Shown here: in pieces, positions 50,635 through 59,660 of the stretch
How the letters are laid out: every line of letters starts with the position of its first letter
Numbering within the stretch: position 1 is the stretch's first letter
Source: Cohnella cholangitidis
Lineage (GTDB): Bacteria > Bacillota > Bacilli > Paenibacillales > Paenibacillaceae
DNA length: 64,000 bases
NCBI RefSeq assembly: GCF_014107495.1
Contig: NZ_CP041969.1
Location: 4,141,501 to 4,205,500, forward strand
Direction: 5' to 3'
Program-made: the position numbers and the translations under genes
Notes under the pieces: model-generated
What the model saw: the letters and a program-made list of their open reading frames with translations, nothing else
Told to the model about the DNA's origin: nothing
The model's database searches: none

Positions 50635-51381
50635 TCAGCACCATTGACCGTCCCCGGGAATGAATACCCGATCCGCGAACGGAGTATCGGCCAGCTCGGC
50701 TCTTAGCTGCTCGCGCGACACAAGGCAATGATTGATCGAATCCATGTGGACGGCAACGACCTTAGCATCGACAGCGGCAGCGCAGACGGATTTGACGTGA
50801 TCGGGGGTCATCGTTATCGGGTCGCCGACGGCGAACCGCGCGCCCCCGGCATTCACGACGACAACATCCGGTTGGTAGGTTGACAGAGCTTGAGCGACTT
50901 CTTCGCAATAGATCGTGTCCCCGGCGATGTATAACGTAGGTTCTCCGGCGGCTTGCAGTACGAAACCGGAAACGCGTCCCATCTTTTGTCCGATATCTCC
51001 TGTGCCGTGCCGTCCGCCCGTGAGATGGATGGTAATGCCTTCGAAGGCAACGGAGGAATGCACGGGCGAGGCACTATGGAAGCCGGATGCGATAATTGCG
51101 GACTCGTCCCCGGGTTGACATAAGATCGGCGTCGATGGTTGGATAAGGCTTTTCGCGGCGTCGTCCCAATGATCCGGGTGAAGATGGGTCAATAAGAGGA
51201 GATCGGGATGGGACAGCCGGTCCGGGTCGAACGGAAGGGAAACGAGCGGATTGTTCCTGGGGTTAGGGCTATTGGAAATCGGCGGGCTCGTCTCCTTTTC
51301 GCCGAACATCGGATCGATTAGAATGTTGGAGCCGTTATACTCCAGCCATAAGGTGGCGTGGCGAATCAATTGAAGTCTCAT
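50635..51381 (-). CDS. MBL-fold metallo-hydrolase (UlaG/RomA-like)
   Basis: A 248-residue zinc-dependent hydrolase of the metallo-beta-lactamase fold. The metal motif HLHPDHWDD (HxHxDH, about residues 66-74) and later LYIAGDTIYC and VVAVHMDSINH supply the ligands. The N-terminal LIRHATLWLEYNGSNILIDPMFG is typical of the UlaG-like branch, which hydrolyses lactones or acts on unknown small molecules. It is divergent from the Lrp-type regulator, which may control it. Confidence 0.88.
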   Translation of the reverse strand: MRLQLIRHATLWLEYNGSNILIDPMFGEKETSPPISNSPNPRNNPLVSLPFDPDRLSHPDLLLLTHLHPDHWDDAAKSLIQPSTPILCQPGDESAIIASGFHSASPVHSSVAFEGITIHLTGGRHGTGDIGQKMGRVSGFVLQAAGEPTLYIAGDTIYCEEVAQALSTYQPDVVVVNAGGARFAVGDPITMTPDHVKSVCAAAVDAKVVAVHMDSINHCLVSREQLRAELADTPFADRVFIPGDGQWC

Positions 51382-51509
51382 CGGAAAAACTCCTATCTTT
51401 ATGAAATCGTCGTCTGATACAATTATAGGTAAAACAGGGTGCCGTTCGATACAAGGCGATGAAACGAAAAGACGCTTTTCCTTTTCGCGATGAAAGGAGT
51501 TTTCCGAAT

Positions 51510-51944
51510 TTGCTTAACTTGTCCATAGACGAAACGGATTTGCGTATTTTGAAGCTCCTAAGCGAAAATGCCATGCGTTCGCATAAAGAAATCGGCGAGC
51601 TCGTCCATTTGACCGGGCAAGCGGTGGGAGCGAGAGTCCGCAAGCTAGAAGAGTCGGGCATTATCGAAGGCTATACCGTGCGGGTCGACAAGACGAGATT
51701 GGGATTGCCGCTAACGGCGATGGTGACGGTGTTCTTGAAATCGAGCGATGCCCATGAAGGTTTCCTATCGTTCGCGACCAACGACGAGAGAGTCGAGGAA
51801 ATCCATCGGGTAAGCGGAGAAGGCTGTTATTGGCTTCGCTTGAAGGTCGAGAATCACGAGAGATTGACCGATTTTCTAGACGGGCTGCTCCGGTACGGCA
51901 ACTATAAGCTCAGTCTGTCGATCGGGTTGCTGAAACGGGAATAA
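51510..51944 (+). CDS. Lrp/AsnC family transcriptional regulator
   Basis: A 144-residue regulator: AsnC-type HTH (DETDLRILKLLSENAMRSHKEIGELVHLTGQAVGARVRKLEESGII) and a C-terminal RAM ligand-binding domain (VRVDKTRLGLPLTAMVTVFLK). The start is TTG 51510, ten bp after AAAGGAG; the longer reading from ATG 51459 lacks a ribosome site. It is divergent from the MBL hydrolase and ends in a strong terminator. Confidence 0.88.
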   Translation: MLNLSIDETDLRILKLLSENAMRSHKEIGELVHLTGQAVGARVRKLEESGIIEGYTVRVDKTRLGLPLTAMVTVFLKSSDAHEGFLSFATNDERVEEIHRVSGEGCYWLRLKVENHERLTDFLDGLLRYGNYKLSLSIGLLKRE

Positions 51945-51956
51945 GCAGGAGACGAG

Positions 51957-51988
51957 CTATCCGAGATGCGATCTCGGGTAGTTTTTTT
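51957..51988 (+). terminator. Intrinsic terminator of the Lrp-type gene
   Basis: CTATCCGAG-atgcgat-CTCGGGTAG with one G-T wobble, followed by seven T. Confidence 0.88.
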
Positions 51989-51989
51989 G

Positions 51990-52610
51990 ATGATATGCAA
52001 CCCGTTCGTATCGAGACGCATCTTAGGTTATAGGAGAGGGGGAGCCGATCTGGATCTCGTCCGCAGGCTAGCCGATAAAGATGAAACCGCGCTTAGGGAA
52101 CTGATGGCGCAATATAGCGAAGAGTTGTTGCGAACAGCTTATTTGCTCGTCAAGGACAAGCAAACCGCGGAAGAAGCGGTTATGGATAGTTTCTTGCAGG
52201 CTTACAACAAGATCCTTCAGTTGAAGGAGCCGGATAAGCTTCGGGGATGGCTCCTCCGGATCGTCGTCAATCGATGCCGAATGAGGATGCGGACTTGGAG
52301 CTGGAGTCGGCTGCTTCCCTTCGCTCAAGTCGAGCCGAAGGAGCTGGAGCCGAGCCCGGAAGACCTGCTGTTAATGGAGTGGCGCAATGAGCGGCTGAGC
52401 GCGGCTATCCATAAGCTTGATTATATTTACCGGGAAGTTATTGCTTTGTACTACTACAACGGACTTAGCGTATTGGAGATCGCGGAACACATCGGAAGCA
52501 ACGAAAATACCGTTAAAGCGAGATTGTCCAGAGGCCGTTCGAAGTTGAAACGAATGCTGGAGGAAGAGGGGGATGGAGATGAAGCGGGACATGGAGCGGG
52601 AGTTTATTAA
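51990..52610 (+). CDS. ECF sigma factor
   Basis: A sigma factor of ~187-206 residues, with region 2 (EELLRTAYLLVKDKQTAEEAVMDSFLQAYNKI) and region 4 (LDYIYREVIALYYYNGLSVLEIAEHIGSNENTVKARLSRGRSKL). The start is unclear. ATG 51990 abuts the T run of the upstream terminator and has no ribosome site. CTG 52050 follows AGGAGAGGGGGAG and gives a normal N-terminus (LDLVRRLADKDETALRELM). The downstream membrane protein gene overlaps its end by 38 bp and is the likely anti-sigma factor. Confidence 0.85.
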   Translation: MICNPFVSRRILGYRRGGADLDLVRRLADKDETALRELMAQYSEELLRTAYLLVKDKQTAEEAVMDSFLQAYNKILQLKEPDKLRGWLLRIVVNRCRMRMRTWSWSRLLPFAQVEPKELEPSPEDLLLMEWRNERLSAAIHKLDYIYREVIALYYYNGLSVLEIAEHIGSNENTVKARLSRGRSKLKRMLEEEGDGDEAGHGAGVY

Positions 52611-52926
52611 GAACAGGCTGGATGAAGAACTGAGCGCTTTGCATTTTACGAAGGAAAACGAAGTGTTGCGCAGAACCCATCCCCGTTCTTGGAAAGAGCG
52701 GCTGACGGCATTGTGGAACAAGGAGATCGAAGTGCCTCTTTTTCCGCTTGGGGCGAGCATGGCCGTCATTTTAACCGTCATCACGTTAACCCAATTGCAG
52801 AGTTTCATGGATGCGGATGGCTCGTTAGAAGAGCAAAGACAGTTAATCGAAGCTGGAGGCAATACCTACTGGAAGGATGATTACGAGAAGGCGGTGGCAT
52901 CGGTTGAAAGTGACCTTCAAAGTTAA
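52573..52926 (+). CDS. Putative anti-sigma factor, single-pass membrane protein
   Basis: A 117-residue protein with a ~50-residue cytoplasmic basic/acidic N-terminus, one membrane helix (about 58-76, LFPLGASMAVILTVITLTQL) and a short outer tail. The size, topology and 38-bp overlap with the sigma factor gene are typical of anti-sigma factors of ECF systems, although no zinc-binding HxxxCxxC motif is present. The following TPR protein gene overlaps its end. Confidence 0.7.
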   Translation: MEMKRDMEREFIKNRLDEELSALHFTKENEVLRRTHPRSWKERLTALWNKEIEVPLFPLGASMAVILTVITLTQLQSFMDADGSLEEQRQLIEAGGNTYWKDDYEKAVASVESDLQS

Positions 52927-55168
52927 ACACCTCGTCTTGGGGGTGCTTGCGGCCGGAGCGATAGTTCTGCTGCTTCAATATGTCGTTATCCCGAAGCTTC
53001 AGGTGCACTATGCGGTGAAGGGGTATGAAGACGGGAATCCGGGCGGCAAAGACAGCCTGCTAACCGCCATCGACGAGTCCGCGTCAAGCGGCAAGAAGTG
53101 GGAGCTGATCCGCGAGTATATGATTGGAGACTCGATGAGCTCCCCGGCCCATAGTTTCGATGTATTCGTCGGATCGGGTTGGACGCAGAGCAGCCCGTTA
53201 GACAAGGAGAGCAGATTATGGAGTTGGGAGGATAAGCTCCCCTATCTGAAAGCCTATTTGGCCGAAGGTCCTGCGGATCACTACCTCGTTCGAGCGGCTA
53301 AGCAAATCGCCGACTACTACATTAGCGAAGACAAGGCGCGCGAAGCGCTGGAGGCGCTGGAATCGGTCGAGAAGCGGCTAAGCGGCGATTATTCGAATCA
53401 GGCGAGAGAGCTGAAGCTGGAACGGGCAAAAATCCATGCGAATCGCGAGGAATGGACGGAAGCCGAGAGGCTGCTCGATGATTTAGAGAGGACGAGGAGT
53501 TCCGGGAATATTGATTTTAACGGGGACATCGTGCAATTAAGAGCCCAACTGATGATAAGGCGAGGTGACGTTCGCAGCGCATTAGATAAAGTTAGCGGCG
53601 AATTGGCGGAGCTTCGGAAGTGGATAAAAGAAGAGAAAAAGAAGTTCCCCGACATGGGCGATTTCACGCCCGCCAAGCTAGAAGAGTTGACTTCGCTGAA
53701 GGCGCGGCTAGAGCATTCTCTGGAGCAACGGGTGAACGGTATGAGGAGTTCGACCGTGTCCGGGGTAGTCCGGAAGAGCGACGGCACGCCGATGGCGCGC
53801 GTAGGCGTCTTCTTGCGAAGCGAACAAGACGTCAATCACAGCATCACGGAAGGCGAGCCTTATCAATTGCTGACGGACGCTCAGGGGCATTATGAATTCA
53901 AGGGGGTTCTTCCCGGCAGCTATCAATTGTTCATCGGTCTGCTTTACGAGCAAATCGACGGATGGACATGGCCGACGATGAACGACGACTGGATCGACGT
54001 CAAGGAAGATCAGAGCTTGGCGGAGAATATCGTCCTTCGTCCGCTAATCGAGATTAAGTCTCCCATCAATCAGAAGACAATGACGGGCAGTGCCGTTAAG
54101 TTTCAATGGGAGCCTGTCGAAGGAGCGGCTACCTATAAGTTGTACGGGACATGGCCGAGCAAGAGCGGAACGACGAACGCCTTGATCGAGGAGAACATCG
54201 GGGATTCCCGCGCGGAGCTGCCCGTAGACGTTCTCTACGACGCCGCCGGCGGTATTTATATGAACGAGGTCGACGGACAATTCGTTCTGGATCCGGCTCA
54301 GTTGCTGGGGTTCGCGAATCCGGAAGCTCGATTCTCTTGGTACGTGGAAGCCTACGATCAAGAAGGCAGATTGCTTACGCGAAGCAACGGTTATCGGTTG
54401 AACGAGGATTCCATGGGGGCGTTGCCGTTTTTTTACTTGAAGTCCCGGACGTTAACCGACGAGGATCGGATCTTCCTTGACGGGAACATGGAGGAGGCTC
54501 TTATTGCCTACAAGAAAGCATTCGAGAACGATCGTCAGGACCGGCATAGTCTGCGCATGATCATTCGAATCTACGAGGGGCAAGCTTCGATAAACGGGCA
54601 GCGGACTTTGTCCGACGAGTCGGTGCCTTATCTGGAACGAATGGCGGAACTGGCTCCGTCGGGATACGTCTACAAGTTGTTCGATTATTACTATGAAAAG
54701 AAAAATTGGGAGAAAGTCGATTATTACTATGGAATGATGGCGCAGGAGGAAGGTTGGAGTAACAGCTACGTCCAATCCGTGTATGGAACTGCGTTAATGA
54801 AGCAGAGACGAATCGCGGAAGCGGCCGCGCAGCTTCGGGAGGGGATCTCTAAAGATCCGTCGCATCGGTTCGTCGGCCATTGCTTGGCGGTCGATATTTA
54901 TTCGACGGGTTCGTTGGATTCGGCCGCGCGGTTGGCGGACAAATACCCGGAGCGGTCTCCGTTCGAGCAAGGAACTCCAAACTGGAGCAAGCTCGTTCGC
55001 GAACTCCGACAAGAGAGCCGAACTGTCGGGGCTAGTTATGCCGAAGAGATGAAACAAGCGTTGGGGCTGTATTTCGACGGAGATTCATCGGGGTTGGACA
55101 AATGGCTGTCTTCGACGGAACGGACGGCGATGAAAGCTTTCGTTAAGGCTTTGGAGACGGTGAATTAG
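52904..55168 (+). CDS. Membrane-anchored TPR / carboxypeptidase-regulatory-like protein
   Basis: A ~754-residue surface protein. An N-terminal anchor helix (HLVLGVLAAGAIVLLLQYVVI) is followed by TPR-like helices with EALEALESVEKRL and WTEAERLLDDLERT. A CarboxypepD_reg-like beta domain follows (VSGVVRKSDGTPMARVGVFLR, GHYEFKGVLPGSYQLFIGL), then an FN3/Ig-like stretch and a second TPR block near the C-terminus. It is probably the signal-receiving or effector part of the sigma/anti-sigma operon. TTG 52904 is taken as start; ATG 52877 is possible. Both overlap the anti-sigma gene. Confidence 0.78.
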   Translation: MKVTFKVKHLVLGVLAAGAIVLLLQYVVIPKLQVHYAVKGYEDGNPGGKDSLLTAIDESASSGKKWELIREYMIGDSMSSPAHSFDVFVGSGWTQSSPLDKESRLWSWEDKLPYLKAYLAEGPADHYLVRAAKQIADYYISEDKAREALEALESVEKRLSGDYSNQARELKLERAKIHANREEWTEAERLLDDLERTRSSGNIDFNGDIVQLRAQLMIRRGDVRSALDKVSGELAELRKWIKEEKKKFPDMGDFTPAKLEELTSLKARLEHSLEQRVNGMRSSTVSGVVRKSDGTPMARVGVFLRSEQDVNHSITEGEPYQLLTDAQGHYEFKGVLPGSYQLFIGLLYEQIDGWTWPTMNDDWIDVKEDQSLAENIVLRPLIEIKSPINQKTMTGSAVKFQWEPVEGAATYKLYGTWPSKSGTTNALIEENIGDSRAELPVDVLYDAAGGIYMNEVDGQFVLDPAQLLGFANPEARFSWYVEAYDQEGRLLTRSNGYRLNEDSMGALPFFYLKSRTLTDEDRIFLDGNMEEALIAYKKAFENDRQDRHSLRMIIRIYEGQASINGQRTLSDESVPYLERMAELAPSGYVYKLFDYYYEKKNWEKVDYYYGMMAQEEGWSNSYVQSVYGTALMKQRRIAEAAAQLREGISKDPSHRFVGHCLAVDIYSTGSLDSAARLADKYPERSPFEQGTPNWSKLVRELRQESRTVGASYAEEMKQALGLYFDGDSSGLDKWLSSTERTAMKAFVKALETVN

Positions 55169-55213
55169 CGGAGCCTCTCACCGTTAAAGCGGCGTGAAGT
55201 AAGATGATTCTCG

Positions 55214-55775
55214 AGAAGTAGCGGTGCTCAGCACCGCTACTTCTGATTGTGGCGGGATTCCGTGAGAAATAGCGGTGCTCAGCACCATTATTTCGGTGCG
55301 GGCCGGGATTCCGTGAGAAATAGCGGTGCTCAGCACCATTATTTCGGTGTGGGCCGGGATTCCGTGAGAAATAGCGGTGCTCAGCACCATTATTTCGGTG
55401 TGGGCCGGGATTCCGTGAGAATACGCGGTGCCTCAGCACCATTATTTCGGTGCGGGCCGGGATTCCGTGAGAAATAGCGGTGCTCAGCACCATTATTTCG
55501 GTGTGGGCCGGGATTCCGTGAGAAATAGCGGTGCTCAGCACCATTATTTCGGTGTGGGCCGGGATTCCGTGAGAAATAGCGGTGCTCAGCACCATTATTT
55601 CGGTGTGGGCCGGGATTCCGTGAGAAATAGCGGTGCTCAGCACCATTATTTCGGTGTGGGCCGGGATTCTGTGAGAAATAGCGGTGCTCAGCACCATTAT
55701 TTCGATGTGGGCCGGGATTCCGTGAGAAATAACAGTGCTCAGCACCATTATTTCGGTGCGGGCGAAGGTCGAGAC
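55214..55775. repeat. 51-bp tandem array of palindromic units (array 2, 11 copies)
   Basis: Units start at 55214, 55265, 55316, 55367, 55418, 55470, 55521, 55572, 55623, 55674 and 55725, each 51 bp except one of 52. Each has a palindrome (AAATAGCGGTGCT-c-AGCACCATTATTT type) and a GGTGTGGGCCGGGATTCCGT linker. The first copy is a perfect 15-bp stem (AGAAGTAGCGGTGCT and complement); later copies are nearly identical to each other. Period and outer AATA...TATT match array 1 although inner stems and linkers do not. From 55776 to 55953 nothing recognisable was found apart from the approach to the next gene. Confidence 0.92.
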
Positions 55776-55953
55776 AGAATGCCAACGTAAATTATTGTTT
55801 CGTGACTAGACAAGGGCTCACGGCAACCTCATTTGATACTAATGAATGATTTATGTCACTATGAAATGGATTCCCTCGGTACATATAGACGCGGCAAAGT
55901 CGTTCCATTAGAATATGTCCAAGTTTCTAATATAAGGAGGGCGAGGAGAGGCG

Positions 55954-57096
55954 ATGAACGATTTGCCGAACGATTGGCCGGTGTTGGAGGGACCTTTGGA
56001 CGCGGCGCCCGAGGGGGTGCAGTTGGACTCCCGGCAATTGAATAAGCTGGATAATCACTTTAAGGGGTTGATCTCTCTTAACAAGATCCAAGCAGCCGGC
56101 TATCTCGTGGCCCGTCAGGGGAAAATCGTGGCATGGAGATCAATGGGCAAGCTCCATGGGACGACGAACGAGGGGGAACTGCGGCCGGATTCCCTGCGCA
56201 AGCTCTCTTCTATTACGAAGGCGTTCACTAGCGTCTCCATCGTCAAGTTGGTCGAGGACGGCAAGCTGTACCTCGATCAACCGGTGGCTACGATATTGGA
56301 TGAGTTCGATAACGCGATGCATCGGAATATCACTCTGTTTCACTTGCTGACGCATACTTCCGGTATTATGCCGGTACCGGGGTACTTCAATGAGCCGTAC
56401 CCGCGGGGATGGCGGGACGCCGGCGGAACGGATAATTGGATTACCAAAGCGCTGCAGGGTACGCTCGTATGCCAGCCAGGCGAAGCCTACAACTATTCCA
56501 CAGTAGGTTTCGTCCTGCTCGGCGAGATCGTATCTCGAATTTCCGGCAAGAAGTATGAAGATTACGTCATCGACAATATTTTGCAGCCGCTCGGGATGAG
56601 CCGGACGTTCTTCGATGTGCCGGAGCAGCTTCATTCTGAAGTGTGCACGGTCGATCAAGGCGATGTCGCGGCGCTAAGCGAGCGTCGGGAAGGATCGTTA
56701 ACGCCTCCTAGATCGGACAGCGGCTTGTATTCGACCTTGTACGATATGTGGAAGTTCGGACAGATGCTGCTGAACGGAGGAACCTATGAAGGAAGACGCA
56801 TTCTCGGTAGAAAGTCCGTGGACCTGCTGACGAGGCGCCATTTGTTCAATGTTCCTGCCTATCACTGGGGGGGCCAGATCAAAGACAAAGGCCATGCCCT
56901 CGGATTCGACCTGGTTATCGATCCTCTCGTATACGAATCGCAGGGGACGTACCAATTAGAAGGCGGAGGAAGGTCCGGGCTGTTCGTCGATCCGTCCGAG
57001 AAGTTGGTCGTTACATTGTTCGTGCCTTCCGTCTATTCCTGGGTGCCCGAGTCGGTGCTGGGAACCAAACAAATCATATGGTCGAGTCTGGAGTGA
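55954..57096 (+). CDS. Serine hydrolase of the class C beta-lactamase/DD-peptidase family
   Basis: A 380-residue cytoplasmic or loosely attached hydrolase, without an obvious signal peptide. The nucleophile motif SxxK is Ser86-Ile-Thr-Lys89, the second motif is in AYNYSTVGFVLLGEIV, and the third-strand region GGQIKDKGHALGFDL replaces a clear KTG. It probably acts as an esterase or D-amino-acid peptidase rather than a true beta-lactamase. AGGAGAGG precedes ATG. It lies after array 2 and is monocistronic. Confidence 0.87.
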   Translation: MNDLPNDWPVLEGPLDAAPEGVQLDSRQLNKLDNHFKGLISLNKIQAAGYLVARQGKIVAWRSMGKLHGTTNEGELRPDSLRKLSSITKAFTSVSIVKLVEDGKLYLDQPVATILDEFDNAMHRNITLFHLLTHTSGIMPVPGYFNEPYPRGWRDAGGTDNWITKALQGTLVCQPGEAYNYSTVGFVLLGEIVSRISGKKYEDYVIDNILQPLGMSRTFFDVPEQLHSEVCTVDQGDVAALSERREGSLTPPRSDSGLYSTLYDMWKFGQMLLNGGTYEGRRILGRKSVDLLTRRHLFNVPAYHWGGQIKDKGHALGFDLVIDPLVYESQGTYQLEGGGRSGLFVDPSEKLVVTLFVPSVYSWVPESVLGTKQIIWSSLE

Positions 57097-57276
57097 CGAT
57101 GCGCGTTGGACTAGGCGACAAGGAATAGGACTTGATTTATTCCTATTCGCCTTCGTATTGGCGCCGCTTTGTTTCCGCTTCCGGGTTCCCCGCCAATGTG
57201 AGCAAATGCCTTGACTTCAAGCCGCGCCCCTTCTAAACTTGGAGTTCATAAGCGTAATTGCATCGGAGGGAACACT

Positions 57277-58509
57277 TTGGCTTCATTTGCCGGATCAAAA
57301 ACGGCGGCTTCGAATGCAGGGACGAAAGCCGTCATGCCCGTACTTCTAGGGATCAGCTTGGTACATATGCTTAACGATTCGATGCAGGCCGTCGTGCCTG
57401 CCTTGTATCCGATATTGGAGGATTCGCTGGACTTGTCGCTGATGCAGGTCGGCTGGATCGGCTTCATGCTGAATATGACGTCTTCCGTCATGCAGCCCGT
57501 AGTCGGCGCGTTCTCGGACCGCCGTTCAATGCCTTCCATGCTGCCGATCGGGATGGGATTAAGCTTGATCGGCATGGTCGGAATCGCATTCGCCCCGCAG
57601 TTCTGGTATTTGCTGCTCGCGGTCGTATTCATCGGATTAGGGTCGGCGATCTTTCATCCCGAAGGCTCGAGAGTCGTCTATTTCGCGGCGGGGGGCAAGC
57701 GCGGCTTCGCCCAATCGGTCTATCAAGTCGGAGGAAATGCGGGAAGCTCCTTGGCGCCGCTAATGACGGCATTCATCTTCGTGCCGCTCGGACAGTTCGG
57801 CGCCATCTGGGGGACGTTATTCGCGGGGTTCGCGATCGCGGTTTTGCTTGGGTTGCTGCCTTGGTATAGGCGTAAGCTCGGGGAATGGGAAGCCGAAAGA
57901 TCGAAAGCGGCTGCGGGCAAGTCCGGATCCACTCTCGTCGAGAGGATGAGTCACCCCCGGGTGAAATTCGCGATGGGGATGCTCGTATTCCTAGTGTTCG
58001 CCCGTTCTTGGTATCATACGGGGATTAGCAGCTTCTATCAATTTTTCCTAGTGGAGCAATATGGATTAACGACGTCGCAAGCGCAAATTCCGGTATTCCT
58101 GTTCCTCGCGGCCGGCGTGCTAGGCACTTATTTCGGAGGCGTTCTGGCGGATAAGCTCGGTTTGAAAAACATGATCGTATTCTCCATAGCGGGTGCGGCT
58201 CCGATTGCGCTGATTTTGCCGCATCTTCCGCTATTCTGGGTGTATCCGGTCATCGCCATTCTCGGTTTCGTCGTCTTGTCCGGGTTCTCCGTAAGCGTCG
58301 TATACGCGCAATTCCTTATGCCGGCCAACGTAGGAATGGCTTCGGGCTTGACGACCGGGTTAGCGTTCGGGATGGGGGCAATCGGAGCGGTTGCCTTAGG
58401 CAGAGCCGCGGACGTATTCGGATTATACGACGTCATGCTCGTGAGCAGTTTCTTCCCGTTAGTCGGGCTTTTCGCGTTAATGCTTCCGTCCGACCGGCAA
58501 AAAACATAA
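57277..58509 (+). CDS. Fsr-like MFS transporter (fosmidomycin resistance type)
   Basis: A 410-residue inner-membrane exporter with 12 predicted helices. LVHMLNDSMQAVVPALYPIL, GLGSAIFHPEGSRVVYFAAGGKRGFAQSVYQVGGNAGSSLAP and LSGFSVSVVYAQFLMP are hallmark segments of the Fsr family. The start is TTG 57277, six bp after GGAGGG; reading further up to 57211 lacks a ribosome site. It is followed by a terminator shared with the convergent LacI gene. Confidence 0.9.
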   Translation: MASFAGSKTAASNAGTKAVMPVLLGISLVHMLNDSMQAVVPALYPILEDSLDLSLMQVGWIGFMLNMTSSVMQPVVGAFSDRRSMPSMLPIGMGLSLIGMVGIAFAPQFWYLLLAVVFIGLGSAIFHPEGSRVVYFAAGGKRGFAQSVYQVGGNAGSSLAPLMTAFIFVPLGQFGAIWGTLFAGFAIAVLLGLLPWYRRKLGEWEAERSKAAAGKSGSTLVERMSHPRVKFAMGMLVFLVFARSWYHTGISSFYQFFLVEQYGLTTSQAQIPVFLFLAAGVLGTYFGGVLADKLGLKNMIVFSIAGAAPIALILPHLPLFWVYPVIAILGFVVLSGFSVSVVYAQFLMPANVGMASGLTTGLAFGMGAIGAVALGRAADVFGLYDVMLVSSFFPLVGLFALMLPSDRQKT

Positions 58510-58515
58510 ATGTCG

Positions 58516-58566
58516 GACCGCCCTGCAGGCAGCCTGATCGGCATGCCGCGGGGCGGTTATTTTTTG
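58516..58566. terminator. Intrinsic terminator between convergent genes
   Basis: GACCGCCC (58516) pairs with GGGCGGTT (58551) across a loop holding a further GC hairpin, followed by six T. The T run forms the last codons of the minus-strand LacI gene. Confidence 0.7.
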
Positions 58567-59486
58567 GGCATTCGCAAAGGGATGTTCTGGTCCTCCGACG
58601 AGCTGAAAGGGGATTGCAGCAACGCGTTCATCAAATCGAACGCGACATCCGCTTTCGATCGGCCGAGAACGATCGTCTTAGCTTGTTTGGGCACGAAGTC
58701 AGGGCATTCCGAAGTACAGGCGACGATGATATCCCCGGGATCCCGGTATTTCATGACCTGCAGAGCCAGAAACTCGTTCATCACGACGAGTGGTTTGTCG
58801 GCATGCCGATCGATAAAGGCACGGAGCTTATCCTCGTCTTTCGTAGCCGCGCATATGAGGGAATCGTCCAATCCGGAAGCGGATTGGATTTTTTGATGAA
58901 ACAGCTTATTGGACGGCTGCTCGTGTATAAGGGCATAGGAGCGATCGCCCGGGAAGGCGACTTTCAATTCGGCGAACAGTTTTTGCAGATCCGGGTTTAC
59001 TTTGCGAAACAACGGATCGTTAATCAAGCTATCGACCAGAACCAGGGGCGAGCCGTATTGAAGGTGGCTCGATATCGAATGGAACGACTGTTCGATGGCA
59101 TCGATCAGGAAGACGCCGTCCAGCTTTCTCTCCACGATGATTTCTAAGCTTGGGTTCAGCGAATCGATCTGCGACACCAGGAGATGATAACCGTTTTCCC
59201 GGCATCTGCGCTCCAGTCGGTCGAGGAACGCGCCGTAGCTGATCGGCTTAGGAATGCGGGAATCGGGACTGCTAACGAACAACACGCCCAAGACGTTGGT
59301 TTTGCCAAGGGACAGCGCCTTGGCGGTCAGGTTTTGCACGTAATTCAGCTTGCTGGCCGCCGCGAAAACCCGCTGTTTCGTTTCTTCCGGAATCGTCTGC
59401 TTGCTTACGTTATTAAGCACGTAGCTTACCGTGGCCACGGAAACTCCGGCTTCTTTGGCCACGTCTCTTAAAGTCGTTTTTCTCAT
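58557..59486 (-). CDS. LacI family transcriptional regulator
   Basis: A 309-residue repressor with N-terminal HTH and hinge (TTLRDVAKEAGVSVATVSYVLNNVSKQTI) and a periplasmic-binding-like effector domain. It is divergent from the esterase/ABC operon, and a perfect LacI-type palindrome lies at the operon start point. It probably represses that operon until a sugar or sugar ester is present. Confidence 0.93.
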   Translation of the reverse strand: MRKTTLRDVAKEAGVSVATVSYVLNNVSKQTIPEETKQRVFAAASKLNYVQNLTAKALSLGKTNVLGVLFVSSPDSRIPKPISYGAFLDRLERRCRENGYHLLVSQIDSLNPSLEIIVERKLDGVFLIDAIEQSFHSISSHLQYGSPLVLVDSLINDPLFRKVNPDLQKLFAELKVAFPGDRSYALIHEQPSNKLFHQKIQSASGLDDSLICAATKDEDKLRAFIDRHADKPLVVMNEFLALQVMKYRDPGDIIVACTSECPDFVPKQAKTIVLGRSKADVAFDLMNALLQSPFSSSEDQNIPLRMPKK

Positions 59487-59564
59487 CGTTTGGAAACCGC
59501 CTCATTGGGATCGAAAGCTTAGCTAATCATAAATCCGGATTCGGAAAGATGTCAATCTGGCATG

Positions 59565-59615
59565 TTGACAGTAAGTTTATCATCCCCTATACTGAAATCA
59601 CTTAACCGGTTAAGT
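59565..59615 (+). promoter_or_regulatory. Promoter and LacI operator of the esterase/ABC operon
   Basis: TTGACA (59565-59570), 17 bp and TATACT (59588-59593). The perfect palindrome ACTTAACCGGTTAAGT (59600-59615) sits on the predicted +1, the usual roadblock position for a LacI-type repressor; its core AACCGGTT is common in Gram-positive LacI sites. Confidence 0.88.
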
Positions 59616-59660
59616 TCATTTTCGGCTCGTTGTTATAACCGAGTAGAAGGGACTTATGAA

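Noticed and set aside
55214..55775. CRISPR array
   Set aside because: Units are contiguous and linkers are repeated, not unique spacers. No cas genes nearby.
55143..55790. Repetitive ORFs on both strands over array 2
   Set aside because: Both strands are open because the unit is 51 bp. The palindromic units explain the pattern and no start signal exists.
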